This document shows positions 16,085 to 22,685 of a stretch of DNA of 24,642 bases, piece by piece. Positions within the stretch are counted from its first letter, which is position 1; every line of letters begins with the position of its first letter. The stretch spans positions 5,985-30,626 of the forward strand of contig MFLZ01000003.1 in assembly GCA_001781685.1 (NCBI GenBank). Direction: 5' to 3'. The notes under the pieces were generated by a model. The model made no database searches. It saw only the letters and a list, made by a program, of their open reading frames with translations, and was not told where the DNA came from. The position numbers were made by a program, and so were the translations under genes. Source of the stretch: Candidatus Kaiserbacteria bacterium RIFCSPLOWO2_01_FULL_54_13 (GTDB lineage Bacteria; Patescibacteriota; Minisyncoccia; Phycocordibacterales; UBA2100).

Positions 16085-16172
16085 GTTCGTAGTTGGTAGT
16101 TTGTAGTACGTAGGAAGTAGCGCACAGTAGCGCAATTCGCATTTCTCTACGAACTACGTTCTACGTACTACT
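16085..16172. repeat. Short-word repeat (GTAG/TACG) between rsmH and the ftsL-like gene
   Basis: Repeats of TAGTTCGTAG, TAGTACGTAG and their complements (CTACGAACTACG, CTACGTACTAC). The right part forms the last codons of rsmH. The same words occur at 6831-6860. Confidence 0.65.
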
Positions 16173-17107
16173 TTCTCAATGACTCTGAGTTTTGCGCTGC
16201 GGGCGCGGGGATTTTTTGCAACCTCTTCTGCGGTCGGACCTACGGGCTTTCGAGTGATACGCTTTCCTTCTCCCTGCTTTTCCCATTCAACAAACATCTG
16301 CTTCACGATGCGATCCTCGATGCTGTGGAATGAGATAACCGCAATGCGTCCGCCCGGTGCAAGAAGTTTCCATGCCGCCGAAAGTCCCTCCTTCAAGGCA
16401 TCGAGTTCATCATTGACGGCAATCCTCAATGCTTGGAATGTCCGCGTCGCCGGATGAATGCGTCCTCGACGATACGAGGCAGGCACAGCCCTGCGAATCG
16501 TTTCTGCGAGATCGCGAGACGTTTCAAACGGGGTCTTCCCCCTCCGCGCAACGATTGCCTTTGCGATGCGCCGCGCGTAGCGTTCTTCGCCGAAGCCGAA
16601 GATAACATCTGCGAGTGACTTATCGCTCCACGTGTTTACAATCTCGGCTACCGTGAGCGTTTCTTTGTCGGCGTGCTTCTCATAGGTCATGAGGAGCGGC
16701 TCGTCGGCCATAAACGAAAATCCTCTTCCGGAGTCGAGCTGGTAAGTGCTCCACCCTAGATCGAAGAGAGCTTTCGTGATTTTTGGAATGCCTTGCTTCC
16801 TGAGTTCTCGTTCAAGGTCCCTGAAGTTTGCAGAGTTCAGGCGGACAGTTGCTCTTGAGTTCTCAAGCGCCTTTTGTGCACGTTCGATCGCATCGGAATC
16901 CGCATCGAAGCCGACAAAGAGGCCGTTTCCCCCGAGCCCCTTCACAAGAGCTTTGGCATGCCCTGCGCCACCCACTGTTGCATCGACGACGACGTCGTCC
17001 GGCTGCACGTCAAGCATGGTAACTACTTCGTGTAAAAGAACAGGTAGGTGCAGTCTTCCTTTAGGTGACGGCACCGGGTCGCTGGAGGAGAAATGTCGCG
17101 TGCGCAT
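16154..17107 (-). CDS. rsmH: 16S rRNA (cytosine1402-N4)-methyltransferase
   Basis: Methylates N4 of C1402 in the ribosomal P site using S-adenosylmethionine. The 317-residue protein shows the family pattern: HLPVLLHEVVTML, the SAM-binding VVVDATVGGAGHAKAL, FDADSDAIERA, then ALFDLGWSTYQLD with the GRGFSF segment, FGEERYARRIAKAIV, IHPATRTFQALRIAVNDEL and the C-terminal ISFHSIEDRIVKQMF. All are at expected spacing. A basic N-terminal extension of about 15 residues precedes the conserved start. The last residues (VVRRT) are encoded by the GTAG repeat. It follows mraZ as in most dcw clusters; TAAAAT abuts its ATG but not at the 6-nt spacing. Confidence 0.95.
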   Translation of the reverse strand: MRTRHFSSSDPVPSPKGRLHLPVLLHEVVTMLDVQPDDVVVDATVGGAGHAKALVKGLGGNGLFVGFDADSDAIERAQKALENSRATVRLNSANFRDLERELRKQGIPKITKALFDLGWSTYQLDSGRGFSFMADEPLLMTYEKHADKETLTVAEIVNTWSDKSLADVIFGFGEERYARRIAKAIVARRGKTPFETSRDLAETIRRAVPASYRRGRIHPATRTFQALRIAVNDELDALKEGLSAAWKLLAPGGRIAVISFHSIEDRIVKQMFVEWEKQGEGKRITRKPVGPTAEEVAKNPRARSAKLRVIEKVVRRT

Positions 17108-17169
17108 ATTTTATTGGGTCCTCCAGCTACCTCGTGCAATCACAGAGACAGCTCGAGAAATTCGTGGGG

Positions 17170-17625
17170 TTAGAGTGCGCCGATCTCGCCGAGCTTTTCT
17201 GCTAATGCATCGGCCTGCTTTTCAATCCTAGTCTTGTACGAATGCCACCGAATTGCGTCCCATACCTCCACCCGATCGGAGACACCTGCAAAAACCACAT
17301 TCTTCTTGAGTCCGGCGAACGCTTTCTGGTGCTCGGGGATAAGAATCCTCCCTGCCCCGTCCACCTCCACCTCCGCAGCGCCCGAGAGCATGAAGCGGTT
17401 GAAGCCGCGCGTATCGGGATTCACAAACGAGAGTGACTGCAGTTTTTCAGCAACCTTCTCCCATGCGCTCCGTGAGTAGACAAAGAGGCAGTTGTCCAAG
17501 CCGCGCGTCATGACGACTTTCTTCCCGAGGGTCGCTCTGAACGACTTCGGAAGCGAAACCCGCTTCTTCTCGTCGAGGCTGTGCTCGTACTCGCCGATGA
17601 ATCCCGCTCCTTTTTTACTCAGCAT
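17170..17625 (-). CDS. mraZ: Transcriptional regulator MraZ
   Basis: DNA-binding regulator of the division and wall (dcw) cluster, a ring of two-repeat subunits. The 151-residue protein shows both MraZ repeats: GEYEHSLDEKKRVSLPKSFR (about residues 10-29) and AAEVEVDGAGRILIPEHQKAFAGL (about 84-107), each with the DxxxR...P core that contacts DNA. It is the first gene of mraZ-rsmH-ftsL-ftsI-murF. Upstream, two TGGGAAA boxes spaced 10 bp apart match known MraZ operators, so autoregulation is likely. The C-terminal tail (RWHSYKTRIEKQADALAEKLGEIGAL) is helical. Confidence 0.93.
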   Translation of the reverse strand: MLSKKGAGFIGEYEHSLDEKKRVSLPKSFRATLGKKVVMTRGLDNCLFVYSRSAWEKVAEKLQSLSFVNPDTRGFNRFMLSGAAEVEVDGAGRILIPEHQKAFAGLKKNVVFAGVSDRVEVWDAIRWHSYKTRIEKQADALAEKLGEIGAL

Positions 17626-17669
17626 ATGCCGTGTTGATTTGACATACTCCTGAAAGGGGCGGGATGAAC

Positions 17670-17704
17670 ATCATACAAAATGCACTGTTTCCCACTATTT
17701 CCCA
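17670..17704 (-). promoter_or_regulatory. MraZ operator boxes and promoter
   Basis: On the minus strand two direct repeats of TGGGAAA lie at 17698-17704 and 17688-17694, exactly 10 bp apart, followed by TATGAT (17670-17675) as a -10 element. The operator overlaps the -35 region, as expected for MraZ autorepression. The mraZ transcript would carry a leader of about 40 nt, unlike most genes here. Confidence 0.7.
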
Positions 17705-17745
17705 CTAATAAGGAGTATATACCACTATACCTCACTGCAAGCCAG

Positions 17746-17754
17746 TTATCCACA
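17746..17754 (+). promoter_or_regulatory. Perfect DnaA-box nonamer
   Basis: TTATCCACA matches the DnaA consensus exactly, between the divergent mraZ and guaA genes. It is a single box without a visible cluster or an AT-rich unwinding region, so an origin is not supported. A DnaA-regulated promoter or chance are both possible. Confidence 0.3.
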
Positions 17755-17824
17755 CTTCGACTCGCTAACGCTCGCTCAGTGCGAGCACAAGAGTCGAGGG
17801 GCTAGAAATCTCAACTAAAAGTGC

Positions 17825-17838
17825 TATGATGCCTGCAA
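17825..17838 (+). promoter_or_regulatory. Candidate -10 element of guaA
   Basis: TATGAT (17825-17830) ends 8 nt before the guaA ATG, close to the 6-nt leaderless spacing of other genes here. No convincing -35 hexamer is present. Confidence 0.4.
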
Positions 17839-19458
17839 ATGCTCAGGATATTCAAAAAAGCAACACCTGAGACACTCGAAGAAATAGCCGAGGAGATGCG
17901 TGTGCGGAAAACCGCGAAATTCGTGATGCTCTTTTCGATGGGAAGCCAGTTTGATCACCTCATCGTTCAACAATTGGCCAAGCTCGGCGCATTTTGCGTC
18001 GTCGCCGATCCATCGGCGGTAACCGCAGACGATGTCAAAAAAGCGGTGCCCGCCGGTCTCATCCTTTCGGGAGGCCCTGCGTCGGTCGAGACAGAGCCGC
18101 CGCCATTCGACGAGAATATTTTCGATCTCGGCATCCCGACCTTGGGCGTGTGTCTCGGTTTCCAGATGTGGGCAAAGCACATCGGTGCTCGCGTACCGCA
18201 GTCTTCAAAGCGGGAATTCGGAGTGCACGACCTCACCGTTGTCGGCAGCGACCCGCTTTTTGAAGGAGTACCGCGTAAAACGCCCGTGCTGCATAGTCAT
18301 GGCGATGCCGTGCTCCCCGATTCTGTTGTCACCGTCCTCGGCTCTACCGAGAACGCGCCGGTCGCAGCCGGACGATACAAACATTTGTGGGGCGTGCAGT
18401 TCCACCCTGAGGTGACTGAGACTACCGAGGGCACGCGCATGTACGACAATTTTCTTAAGATTTGTGGAATTATCGATCGCTTCCCTGCCCACAATGTCGC
18501 CGAACAAAAAATCGCCGAGCTGAAAAAACAAATTGCTGATAAAAAAGTCCTCATCGCGCTTTCAGGAGGCTCAGATTCATCGGTCGTCGCGTATCTCCTC
18601 AAACAAGCCGCTGATAAAAATGAACGACTTACGAAGTCGTTCATAAGAGGAGTTTATATCCGCGGAATTGATCGCCCGGACGACGAGGCGTACGTACAAA
18701 AATATTTCGGCAGTCCGCCAGCTGGCGGATGGATAGAGCTCGAAATCGTGGATGCAACGGCGCTCTTTCTTGATGCGTTGCGCGGAAAAGTTGCAATGCG
18801 CGAGAAGCGGCTCGCGATGCAGAGCGTCTATCGAGATGTACTTGAGGAAAAAATAAAAGAGTTTGGCGCAGACTTCATCGCGCAAGGCACGCTCTACACA
18901 GATTTGCGAGAGAGCGGCGCAGGTCACGCTACCGGCGCACGCGTCGCTGAGATCAAGGTGCATCACAACGTAGGCATCTCATTCTCTGTGCCGGAACTCC
19001 GGCCGCTTGAGGATCAGGTGAAAGACTCCGCGCGCGGAATCGGGCGTGATCTCGGCGTTCCCGAAGACCTCCTCGTGCGGCATCCATTCCCCGGACCGGG
19101 CCTCGTGGTGCGAATTGAGGGAGAAGTTACTGCGGAGAAATTAAAAACTGCGCGCGCGGTGGATGGGATTTATATAGAAGAGCTCCGCGCGGCAAAGCTA
19201 TACGAAACTATTTGGCAGGCGGGCGCCGTCATCACTCTCTCCGAACACACCGTCTCGAAAGGCGATGACGCCGGATTAGGCCACGTGGTTGCGCTCTGGG
19301 CAGTGTGGAGCGTGAATGGATTTACCGCGCGCGCGGCACAACTCCCCTACGAATTTCTCGACCGCGTCTCGCGCCGCATCACCAACGAAGTACGCGAAGT
19401 CGGCGCCGTCGTCTACCGCATCTCCGACAAACCTCCCGCTACTATTGAGTGGGGTTGA
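17839..19458 (+). CDS. guaA: GMP synthase (glutamine-hydrolysing)
   Basis: Converts XMP to GMP with glutamine and ATP. The N-terminal glutamine amidotransferase has LILSGGPASV, the catalytic Cys105 in LGVCLGFQ and the His/Glu pair in GVQFHPEVTET. The ATP pyrophosphatase domain has the P-loop as SGGSDSS (from residue 241; the family norm is SGGVDS). The C-terminal dimer domain ends KPPATIEWG (usual PPATIEWE). The N-terminus carries about 25 residues before the first amidotransferase strand. Two palindromes are read in frame: 18620-18644 (coding around NERLTKSFI) and 18714-18729 (SPPAGGW). Both fall in the less conserved stretch after the P-loop. It is the only large plus-strand housekeeping gene of this part and is divergent from mraZ. 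Confidence 0.95.
   Translation: MLRIFKKATPETLEEIAEEMRVRKTAKFVMLFSMGSQFDHLIVQQLAKLGAFCVVADPSAVTADDVKKAVPAGLILSGGPASVETEPPPFDENIFDLGIPTLGVCLGFQMWAKHIGARVPQSSKREFGVHDLTVVGSDPLFEGVPRKTPVLHSHGDAVLPDSVVTVLGSTENAPVAAGRYKHLWGVQFHPEVTETTEGTRMYDNFLKICGIIDRFPAHNVAEQKIAELKKQIADKKVLIALSGGSDSSVVAYLLKQAADKNERLTKSFIRGVYIRGIDRPDDEAYVQKYFGSPPAGGWIELEIVDATALFLDALRGKVAMREKRLAMQSVYRDVLEEKIKEFGADFIAQGTLYTDLRESGAGHATGARVAEIKVHHNVGISFSVPELRPLEDQVKDSARGIGRDLGVPEDLLVRHPFPGPGLVVRIEGEVTAEKLKTARAVDGIYIEELRAAKLYETIWQAGAVITLSEHTVSKGDDAGLGHVVALWAVWSVNGFTARAAQLPYEFLDRVSRRITNEVREVGAVVYRISDKPPATIEWG
18620..18644. repeat. In-frame palindrome 1 in guaA
   Basis: ATGAACGACTT, loop ACG, then AAGTCGTTCAT: a perfect 11-bp stem in the ATP-pyrophosphatase region. 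Its core ACTTACGAAGT is shared with the palindrome upstream of ahcY (10761-10793). Confidence 0.85.
18714..18729. repeat. In-frame palindrome 2 in guaA (TCCGCCAGCTGGCGGA)
   Basis: Same 16-mer as in murF (12685-12700), here coding PPAGG within FGSPPAGGWIELE. Confidence 0.9.
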
Positions 19459-19482
19459 CTCTTACTGAGCCAGCATTCGGAG

Positions 19483-19776
19483 TTACCTTTTTTTGCTCTC
19501 CTGTCGCCTGTTCCATTCCCTTGTCAGAGCCTCGAGGTTTGCGTTATAGAGCATTAAGCTCATTTTGTCTTCCTGTAATTGCCTCTCTTTTCTGGCAATG
19601 TCGTCTGGAGTAGCTTCGTGCGCTCGCCCATCCTGAAGTATCTTTTCGCTTGCACTTATGGTTTGTTCGAATTCTCTGATACTCTTCGTCAAAAATCCGA
19701 TTTTCTCGCCGAGTTGTTGATCGGTGAGTTTTGTTATATCCGGATCGCGCCACGACTCCTTGGGAGTTTCTATCAT
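19483..19776 (-). CDS. Small charged coiled-coil protein of unknown function
   Basis: The 97-residue product starts at ATG 19776. The frame extends upstream to 19818, but that part is simply tRNA-Ala read through. After MIETPKESWRDPDITKLTDQQL the rest is heptad-rich and highly charged (IGFLTKSIREFEQTISASEKIL, then KERQLQEDKMSLMLYNANLEALTREWNRRQESKKR), so it is probably a helical hairpin or coiled coil. No known family is recognised. The start codon lies one base after the discriminator base of tRNA-Ala(GGC). There is no separate promoter or ribosome site, so expression probably depends on the tRNA transcript and its 3' processing. The gene is convergent with guaA, 24 bp away, with no clear hairpin between them. 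Confidence 0.6.
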   Translation of the reverse strand: MIETPKESWRDPDITKLTDQQLGEKIGFLTKSIREFEQTISASEKILQDGRAHEATPDDIARKERQLQEDKMSLMLYNANLEALTREWNRRQESKKR

Positions 19777-19777
19777 G

Positions 19778-19848
19778 TGGACCCACGGGGAGTCGCACCC
19801 CGGACTCGTCCATGCCATGGACGCGTGTTACTGCTATACCATGGGCCC
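19778..19848 (-). tRNA. tRNA-Ala (anticodon GGC)
   Basis: Acceptor GGGCCCA / TGGGTCC includes the G3-U70 wobble pair that marks alanine tRNAs. Anticodon stem CGTCC / GGACG, loop ATGGCAT (anticodon GGC); T-stem CGGGG / CCCCG. The T-loop is TGCGACT, with G in place of the near-universal T at position 55. No CCA is encoded. Confidence 0.92.
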
Positions 19849-19866
19849 TTCGTGCGCTATGGTAGC

Positions 19867-19906
19867 AAAAAAACCGCCTCTAATCACGTCTAGAAAACTT
19901 GCGGCT
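19867..19906 (-). terminator. Terminator candidate after the eight-cysteine gene
   Basis: CCGC near the 3' end of the gene can pair with GCGG at about 19875-19878, followed by a run of seven T on the minus strand. The loop is long and the stem short, so this is tentative. Confidence 0.3.
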
Positions 19907-20357
19907 CGGAGGAGTCTATCGCCGGTGGATTCGCGAGGCAGCTTTGTAATTCGAGAGTCTGTGTCCAGCCGCACATGCCGTCGGCTTGTGGTTCACAAGA
20001 GGCTTCGCGGTAGCAGGCGTACTCCGCGCGGTATTCGCAGGTTGTGATGACTTCAGCGGCTTCTTCGGCAGAAACACAAAGCTGTCCGCTGCAGCCAGCC
20101 ACGGCGCAGCCATTAAAAGTCATCGAGGAATCGTCAAGGTTTTGTCGATCCTTGAAGAATGTGCGTCCGTCCGGCGTTGCGCACTGTTCGGGATAGCTTT
20201 CCATTATTGGGTACCCTGCGGCGGCACATTCATCGAAGTTGGTTATCGAAAGCAGCTGCCCCTCCTGCGTATTTTGCGCAAACGCAATAAGAAGCGCCCC
20301 GATTACCACTAACACGACCGCGATCCCAATGAGCGTCGTTGTCGGGAGGTTGCTCAT
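19890..20357 (-). CDS. Membrane-anchored eight-cysteine-cluster protein
   Basis: The start at ATG 20357 gives MSNLPTTTLIGIAVVLVVIGALLIAFAQ, a single N-terminal membrane anchor (about residues 8-27) with the rest outside. A first short module (SITNFDECAAAGYPIMESYPEQCATPDGRTF) is a Cys-pair motif I have seen in CPR surface proteins. The second part (NGCAVAGCSGQLCVSAEEA, then CEYRAEYACY and CEPQADGMCGW) has the eight-cysteine cluster: Cys residues in C..GC..QLC, TTCEY, YACY, SCE, MCGW and SCL. Disulfide stabilisation outside the cell is likely; a binding partner is unknown. TATTAT ends 6 nt before this ATG, which decides against the in-frame ATG two codons upstream. Confidence 0.8.
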   Translation of the reverse strand: MSNLPTTTLIGIAVVLVVIGALLIAFAQNTQEGQLLSITNFDECAAAGYPIMESYPEQCATPDGRTFFKDRQNLDDSSMTFNGCAVAGCSGQLCVSAEEAAEVITTCEYRAEYACYREASCEPQADGMCGWTQTLELQSCLANPPAIDSSEPQVF

Positions 20358-20369
20358 CTGCATATAATA
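20358..20369 (-). promoter_or_regulatory. Leaderless-type -10 element of the eight-cysteine gene
   Basis: TATTAT (20364-20369, minus), 6 nt (ATGCAG), then ATG at 20357. The upstream in-frame ATG (20363) lies inside the 6-nt spacer, so it would not be transcribed in full. Confidence 0.5.
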
Positions 20370-20427
20370 GCAGACGCTCCTCGCGTGCCATTCTCACTAT
20401 CCCCTTCCATGACGGAACATAATTGGT

Positions 20428-21000
20428 ATGATGATGAATAAATCACATAGTATGGGCTATTGGCAATCAACGATACCGGCTGCTGCAACAATCGCTCCCG
20501 CCACACAGTTTGATATTAGAGTTGCGGGATGGCGAGATTTTGGTGCTCTTGCGACGCTGCAAAAAAAGATCGTGCGCGAAGCAGAGCATTTGGCGGCAAC
20601 TGGAAAGGATCGGAAGGAGCCACTTTTGTATGCTCTCGCAAAGGCAATATTGCACAGAAAACGCGTTCATACGATTGTCGCGGAGGAAGAAGGAAAGTTT
20701 GTAGGCTACATCACGATAGTATTCGGAAAATTCCAAAGAGTCAGAGAAACTGCGTACATTGTCGTGGGAGTTCTTGCATCACATCGCGGGCGTGGGATCG
20801 GCACACAGCTCCTCTCGCGCGCGGAGGATCATGCGCGCGACCGTGGAATGCATAGAGTCGAACTCGAGGTGTTTGAAACCAACGACAGCGCCGTGCGACT
20901 CTACGAAAAACTAGGCTACGTGATTGAAGGACGCCGCCGCGAAGCAGTGAGAACCGACGAGGGATACACCGACATCATCTGGATGGGCAAACTGCTTTGA
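20428..21000 (+). CDS. GNAT family N-acetyltransferase
   Basis: Transfers an acetyl group from acetyl-CoA to an amine; RimI-like proteins of this type often modify protein N-termini. The 190-residue protein has the GNAT core: a beta-strand region with FVGYITIVFGKF, the acetyl-CoA pyrophosphate loop VGVLASHRGRGIGTQLL (R/QxxGxG as RGRGIG), VELEVFETNDSAVRLYEKLGYVIEGRRREAV and the C-terminal YTDIIWMGKLL. The N-terminus has three consecutive ATGs (20428, 20431, 20434) and another at 20452; CATAAT at 20418-20423 ends 7 nt before the second. The first 25 residues are not conserved. It is divergent from the eight-cysteine gene. The substrate is not determinable. Confidence 0.85.
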   Translation: MMMNKSHSMGYWQSTIPAAATIAPATQFDIRVAGWRDFGALATLQKKIVREAEHLAATGKDRKEPLLYALAKAILHRKRVHTIVAEEEGKFVGYITIVFGKFQRVRETAYIVVGVLASHRGRGIGTQLLSRAEDHARDRGMHRVELEVFETNDSAVRLYEKLGYVIEGRRREAVRTDEGYTDIIWMGKLL

Positions 21001-21060
21001 GCTTTGTACCGGCTGCCGTAGACTAGACACTCCCCCGCGTCGTTCAATGGACCCCACACC

Positions 21061-21087
21061 ATTGCGCGCATCAGAAAAGCGCGCAAT
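21061..21087. repeat. Hairpin between the GNAT gene and tRNA-Arg
   Basis: ATTGCGCGC (21061-21069), 9-nt loop, GCGCGCAAT (21079-21087). A GC-rich 9-bp stem without a following T-run; possibly the GNAT transcript end. Confidence 0.5.
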
Positions 21088-21108
21088 TATGAGCGGGCGC
21101 GGTAGGAC

Positions 21109-21180
21109 GCTCCCATAGTTTAATGGATAGAACGTAAGCTTCCGGAGCTTATGATCGAGGTTCGATTCCTCGTGGGAGCA
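21109..21180 (+). tRNA. tRNA-Arg (anticodon CCG)
   Basis: Acceptor GCTCCCA / TGGGAGC, anticodon stem TAAGC / GCTTA with loop TTCCGGA (anticodon CCG), T-arm CGAGG-TTCGATT-CCTCG, discriminator A. CCA is not encoded. Confidence 0.93.
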
Positions 21181-21189
21181 CACGAATAG

Positions 21190-21248
21190 AGCTTCCGGCC
21201 TGCCCGCCAAAGCCTTGGCGACGGCGGGAGCTTATGATCGAGGTTCGA
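21190..21248 (+). pseudogene. Partial tRNA-Arg copy split by a palindromic insert
   Basis: AGCTTCCGG (21190-21198) and 21229-21248 (20 nt) repeat the anticodon and T-arm part of the tRNA-Arg just upstream (the second piece equals 21146-21165). A 30-nt hairpin-forming element (21199-21228; arms CCCGCC / GGCGGG) separates them. The break falls after position 37 of the anticodon loop. There are no acceptor or D arms, so this is a relic. Confidence 0.75.
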
Positions 21249-21269
21249 CGCTCATTTGAGTATCTCTTA

Positions 21270-21297
21270 ATAGGCTAATTCGTACGAATTAGCCTAT
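21270..21297. promoter_or_regulatory. Perfect 28-bp palindrome, likely operator of the ArsR-type regulator
   Basis: Centre TTCGTACGAA with fully symmetric flanks reaching ATAGGCTA on the left and TAGCCTAT on the right, 7 bp beyond the regulator stop codon. The same centre is upstream of the gene (21575-21594). Confidence 0.6.
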
Positions 21298-21304
21298 CAG
21301 CTGA

Positions 21305-21565
21305 TCAAAAGAGCTCAAGAACCTTAGCGGCAAGCGCGTGTTTTGGGGAAGCCAGCTCATGCCAGACCGTGAGGCTCTCCTGCTCCTTCTGTACGACACC
21401 AGCATTCTTCAGGACGGAGAGGTGCCTCGACGTTGACCTGAATGACAACTTGATTATCTCGGCGATGTCGCTTACCGACGCTCTGCGCTTCCGAGCAAGA
21501 AACTTCAATATGGCCAAACGTCTTCCGTTGGCAAGTGCTTTCAGTACGCGCTCGAGGTCTTTCAT
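21305..21565 (-). CDS. ArsR-type winged-helix transcriptional regulator
   Basis: The 86-residue protein is little more than a winged-helix domain: LKALANGRRLAILKFLARK (helix 1-2), VSDIAEIIKLSFRSTSRHLSVLKNAGVV (recognition helix with the S..SRHL..L...G pattern) and the wing QKEQESLTVWHEL. There are no cysteine or histidine clusters of metal-sensing ArsR members, so the signal is unknown. The gene is bracketed by two palindromes sharing TTCGTACGAA: 21575-21594 sits 9 bp before the ATG, where it would block transcription or translation start, and 21270-21297 lies just after the stop. Autorepression is the likely mode. No target gene beyond itself is apparent. Confidence 0.85.
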   Translation of the reverse strand: MKDLERVLKALANGRRLAILKFLARKRRASVSDIAEIIKLSFRSTSRHLSVLKNAGVVQKEQESLTVWHELASPKHALAAKVLELF

Positions 21566-21574
21566 GGTCTGTGG

Positions 21575-21594
21575 GCTTATTCGTACGAATTAGC
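21575..21594. promoter_or_regulatory. Operator-like palindrome before the ArsR-type gene
   Basis: GCTTATTCGTACGAATTAGC is a 20-bp palindrome with one mismatched pair, 9 bp upstream of the regulator ATG. Confidence 0.65.
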
Positions 21595-21612
21595 GCATAA
21601 GCAGGTGAAAAA

Positions 21613-22569
21613 TCAGTCGGTCTCAAAAAGGGCACTCAAGGATGCGCCTTCCTCGATGCGCTGTATCGCCTTGCCGAAAATCTCACCAACAGAGACAACC
21701 TCCACCTTCGAACTAAGCGGCCTGTCGGTAGATATGGTGTCAGTGATGAAAAGTTTCTTGATGGACGAGCCGTCAAGGATCGCTCCAGCATCCCCGCTCA
21801 AGAGTCCATGCGTCGTGGCTGCATAGACCTCTCGCGCGCCATTCTCCTCAAGAAGCTTTGCGGCGGTCGCGAGTGTTCCACACGTATCGGCCATGTCATC
21901 CGCGATGAGCGCGATCTTGCCTTCCACGTTGCCAATAAGCTTCATGCGAGTTATTTTGTTGGGCATCTCGCGCTCCTTGTGAATGATGGCGAGTTCGGCT
22001 TCCTTCATGAGGCGTTTGGCATACGATTGGGCGCGCACCACGCCACCTACGTCGGGAGAAACTACGACAAGGTCGTCGGACGTGAGCGCCTTCTTGAATC
22101 GCTCACGCAAAAACGGAATGAAAACCCTTCGCGCCAGAAGGTTGTCGACGATCGCATGACGGAAGTAGCCGCCAATCGCATCGTTGTGAAGATCCATCGT
22201 GAGGAAGCGATTGGCACCAAGCGTTTCCATGGTGACAGCGAACACGCGTGCGGATATGGGCTCGCGCGGGCGGGATTTCCTGTCTTGGCGCGCGTAGCCG
22301 AAGTACGGGACGACTGCCGTGATCTCGCTTGCAGAAGCGCCACGCGCAGCGTCTATCGCAAGAAAGAGGCGAATCCAATTCTCCGCCGGCGGCGGAGTGG
22401 ACTGAATGAGGTACACGTGCTTTCCGCGAAGATTCTCGAGAAACTGCACATGCTGCTCGCCGTCTGAGAACGACTTGCACTTTACCTGCCCTAAGGGCAT
22501 CCCGAGCGTCTTTGCTATCACCTGCGCGAGCCCGTCGTTACTGCCAAGACTGAACACGCGGAAGTCCAT
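21613..22569 (-). CDS. prs: Ribose-phosphate pyrophosphokinase (PRPP synthase)
   Basis: Makes PRPP from ribose 5-phosphate and ATP for nucleotide synthesis. From ATG 22569 the protein has 318 residues, the normal length. Motifs: SFSDGEQHVQF (residues 33-43), YFGYARQDRKSRPREPIS (ATP site, 89-106), DLHNDAIGGYF (126-136), the flexible loop around SPDVGGVVRAQSYA and the PRPP-binding IADDMADTCGTL (222-233). The frame extends 19 codons further up, but TATAAT ends 6 nt before ATG 22569 and the extension is not conserved. The family residue HAQIQGFF is altered to HNDAIGGYF. It is divergent from the tRNA array; the two promoters share about 60 bp. Confidence 0.95.
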   Translation of the reverse strand: MDFRVFSLGSNDGLAQVIAKTLGMPLGQVKCKSFSDGEQHVQFLENLRGKHVYLIQSTPPPAENWIRLFLAIDAARGASASEITAVVPYFGYARQDRKSRPREPISARVFAVTMETLGANRFLTMDLHNDAIGGYFRHAIVDNLLARRVFIPFLRERFKKALTSDDLVVVSPDVGGVVRAQSYAKRLMKEAELAIIHKEREMPNKITRMKLIGNVEGKIALIADDMADTCGTLATAAKLLEENGAREVYAATTHGLLSGDAGAILDGSSIKKLFITDTISTDRPLSSKVEVVSVGEIFGKAIQRIEEGASLSALFETD

Positions 22570-22581
22570 GAGGAGATTATA
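22570..22581 (-). promoter_or_regulatory. Leaderless-type -10 element of prs
   Basis: A consensus TATAAT (22576-22581, minus), 6 nt (CTCCTC), then ATG at 22569. Confidence 0.6.
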
Positions 22582-22592
22582 CAGAATCTCCC

Positions 22593-22621
22593 TTGAGAAT
22601 GCACGATTTTTGGGGGATAAT
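22593..22621 (+). promoter_or_regulatory. Promoter of the tRNA array
   Basis: TTGAGA (22593-22598), a 17-nt spacer and GATAAT (22616-22621) place the transcript start at about 22628, just before the first tRNA base at 22630. This is the clearest two-element promoter in the window. Confidence 0.65.
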
Positions 22622-22657
22622 CGCACGGCGCACCTTTAGCTCAGTTGGTTAGAGCGT

Positions 22658-22681
22658 TCCCTGCCTGCCGGCAGGCAGGGA
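22658..22681. repeat. Palindrome in the anticodon region of the interrupted tRNA
   Basis: Perfect 24-nt palindrome centred on CTGCCGGCAG (22665-22674), starting about position 28 of the outer tRNA. Translated, this type of element gives PACRQAG-like strings that I associate with CPR genomes. Confidence 0.85.
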
Positions 22682-22685
22682 TTCA

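Noticed and set aside
17746..17754. Replication origin
   Set aside because: A single DnaA box without a cluster, dnaA/dnaN genes or AT-rich unwinding region.
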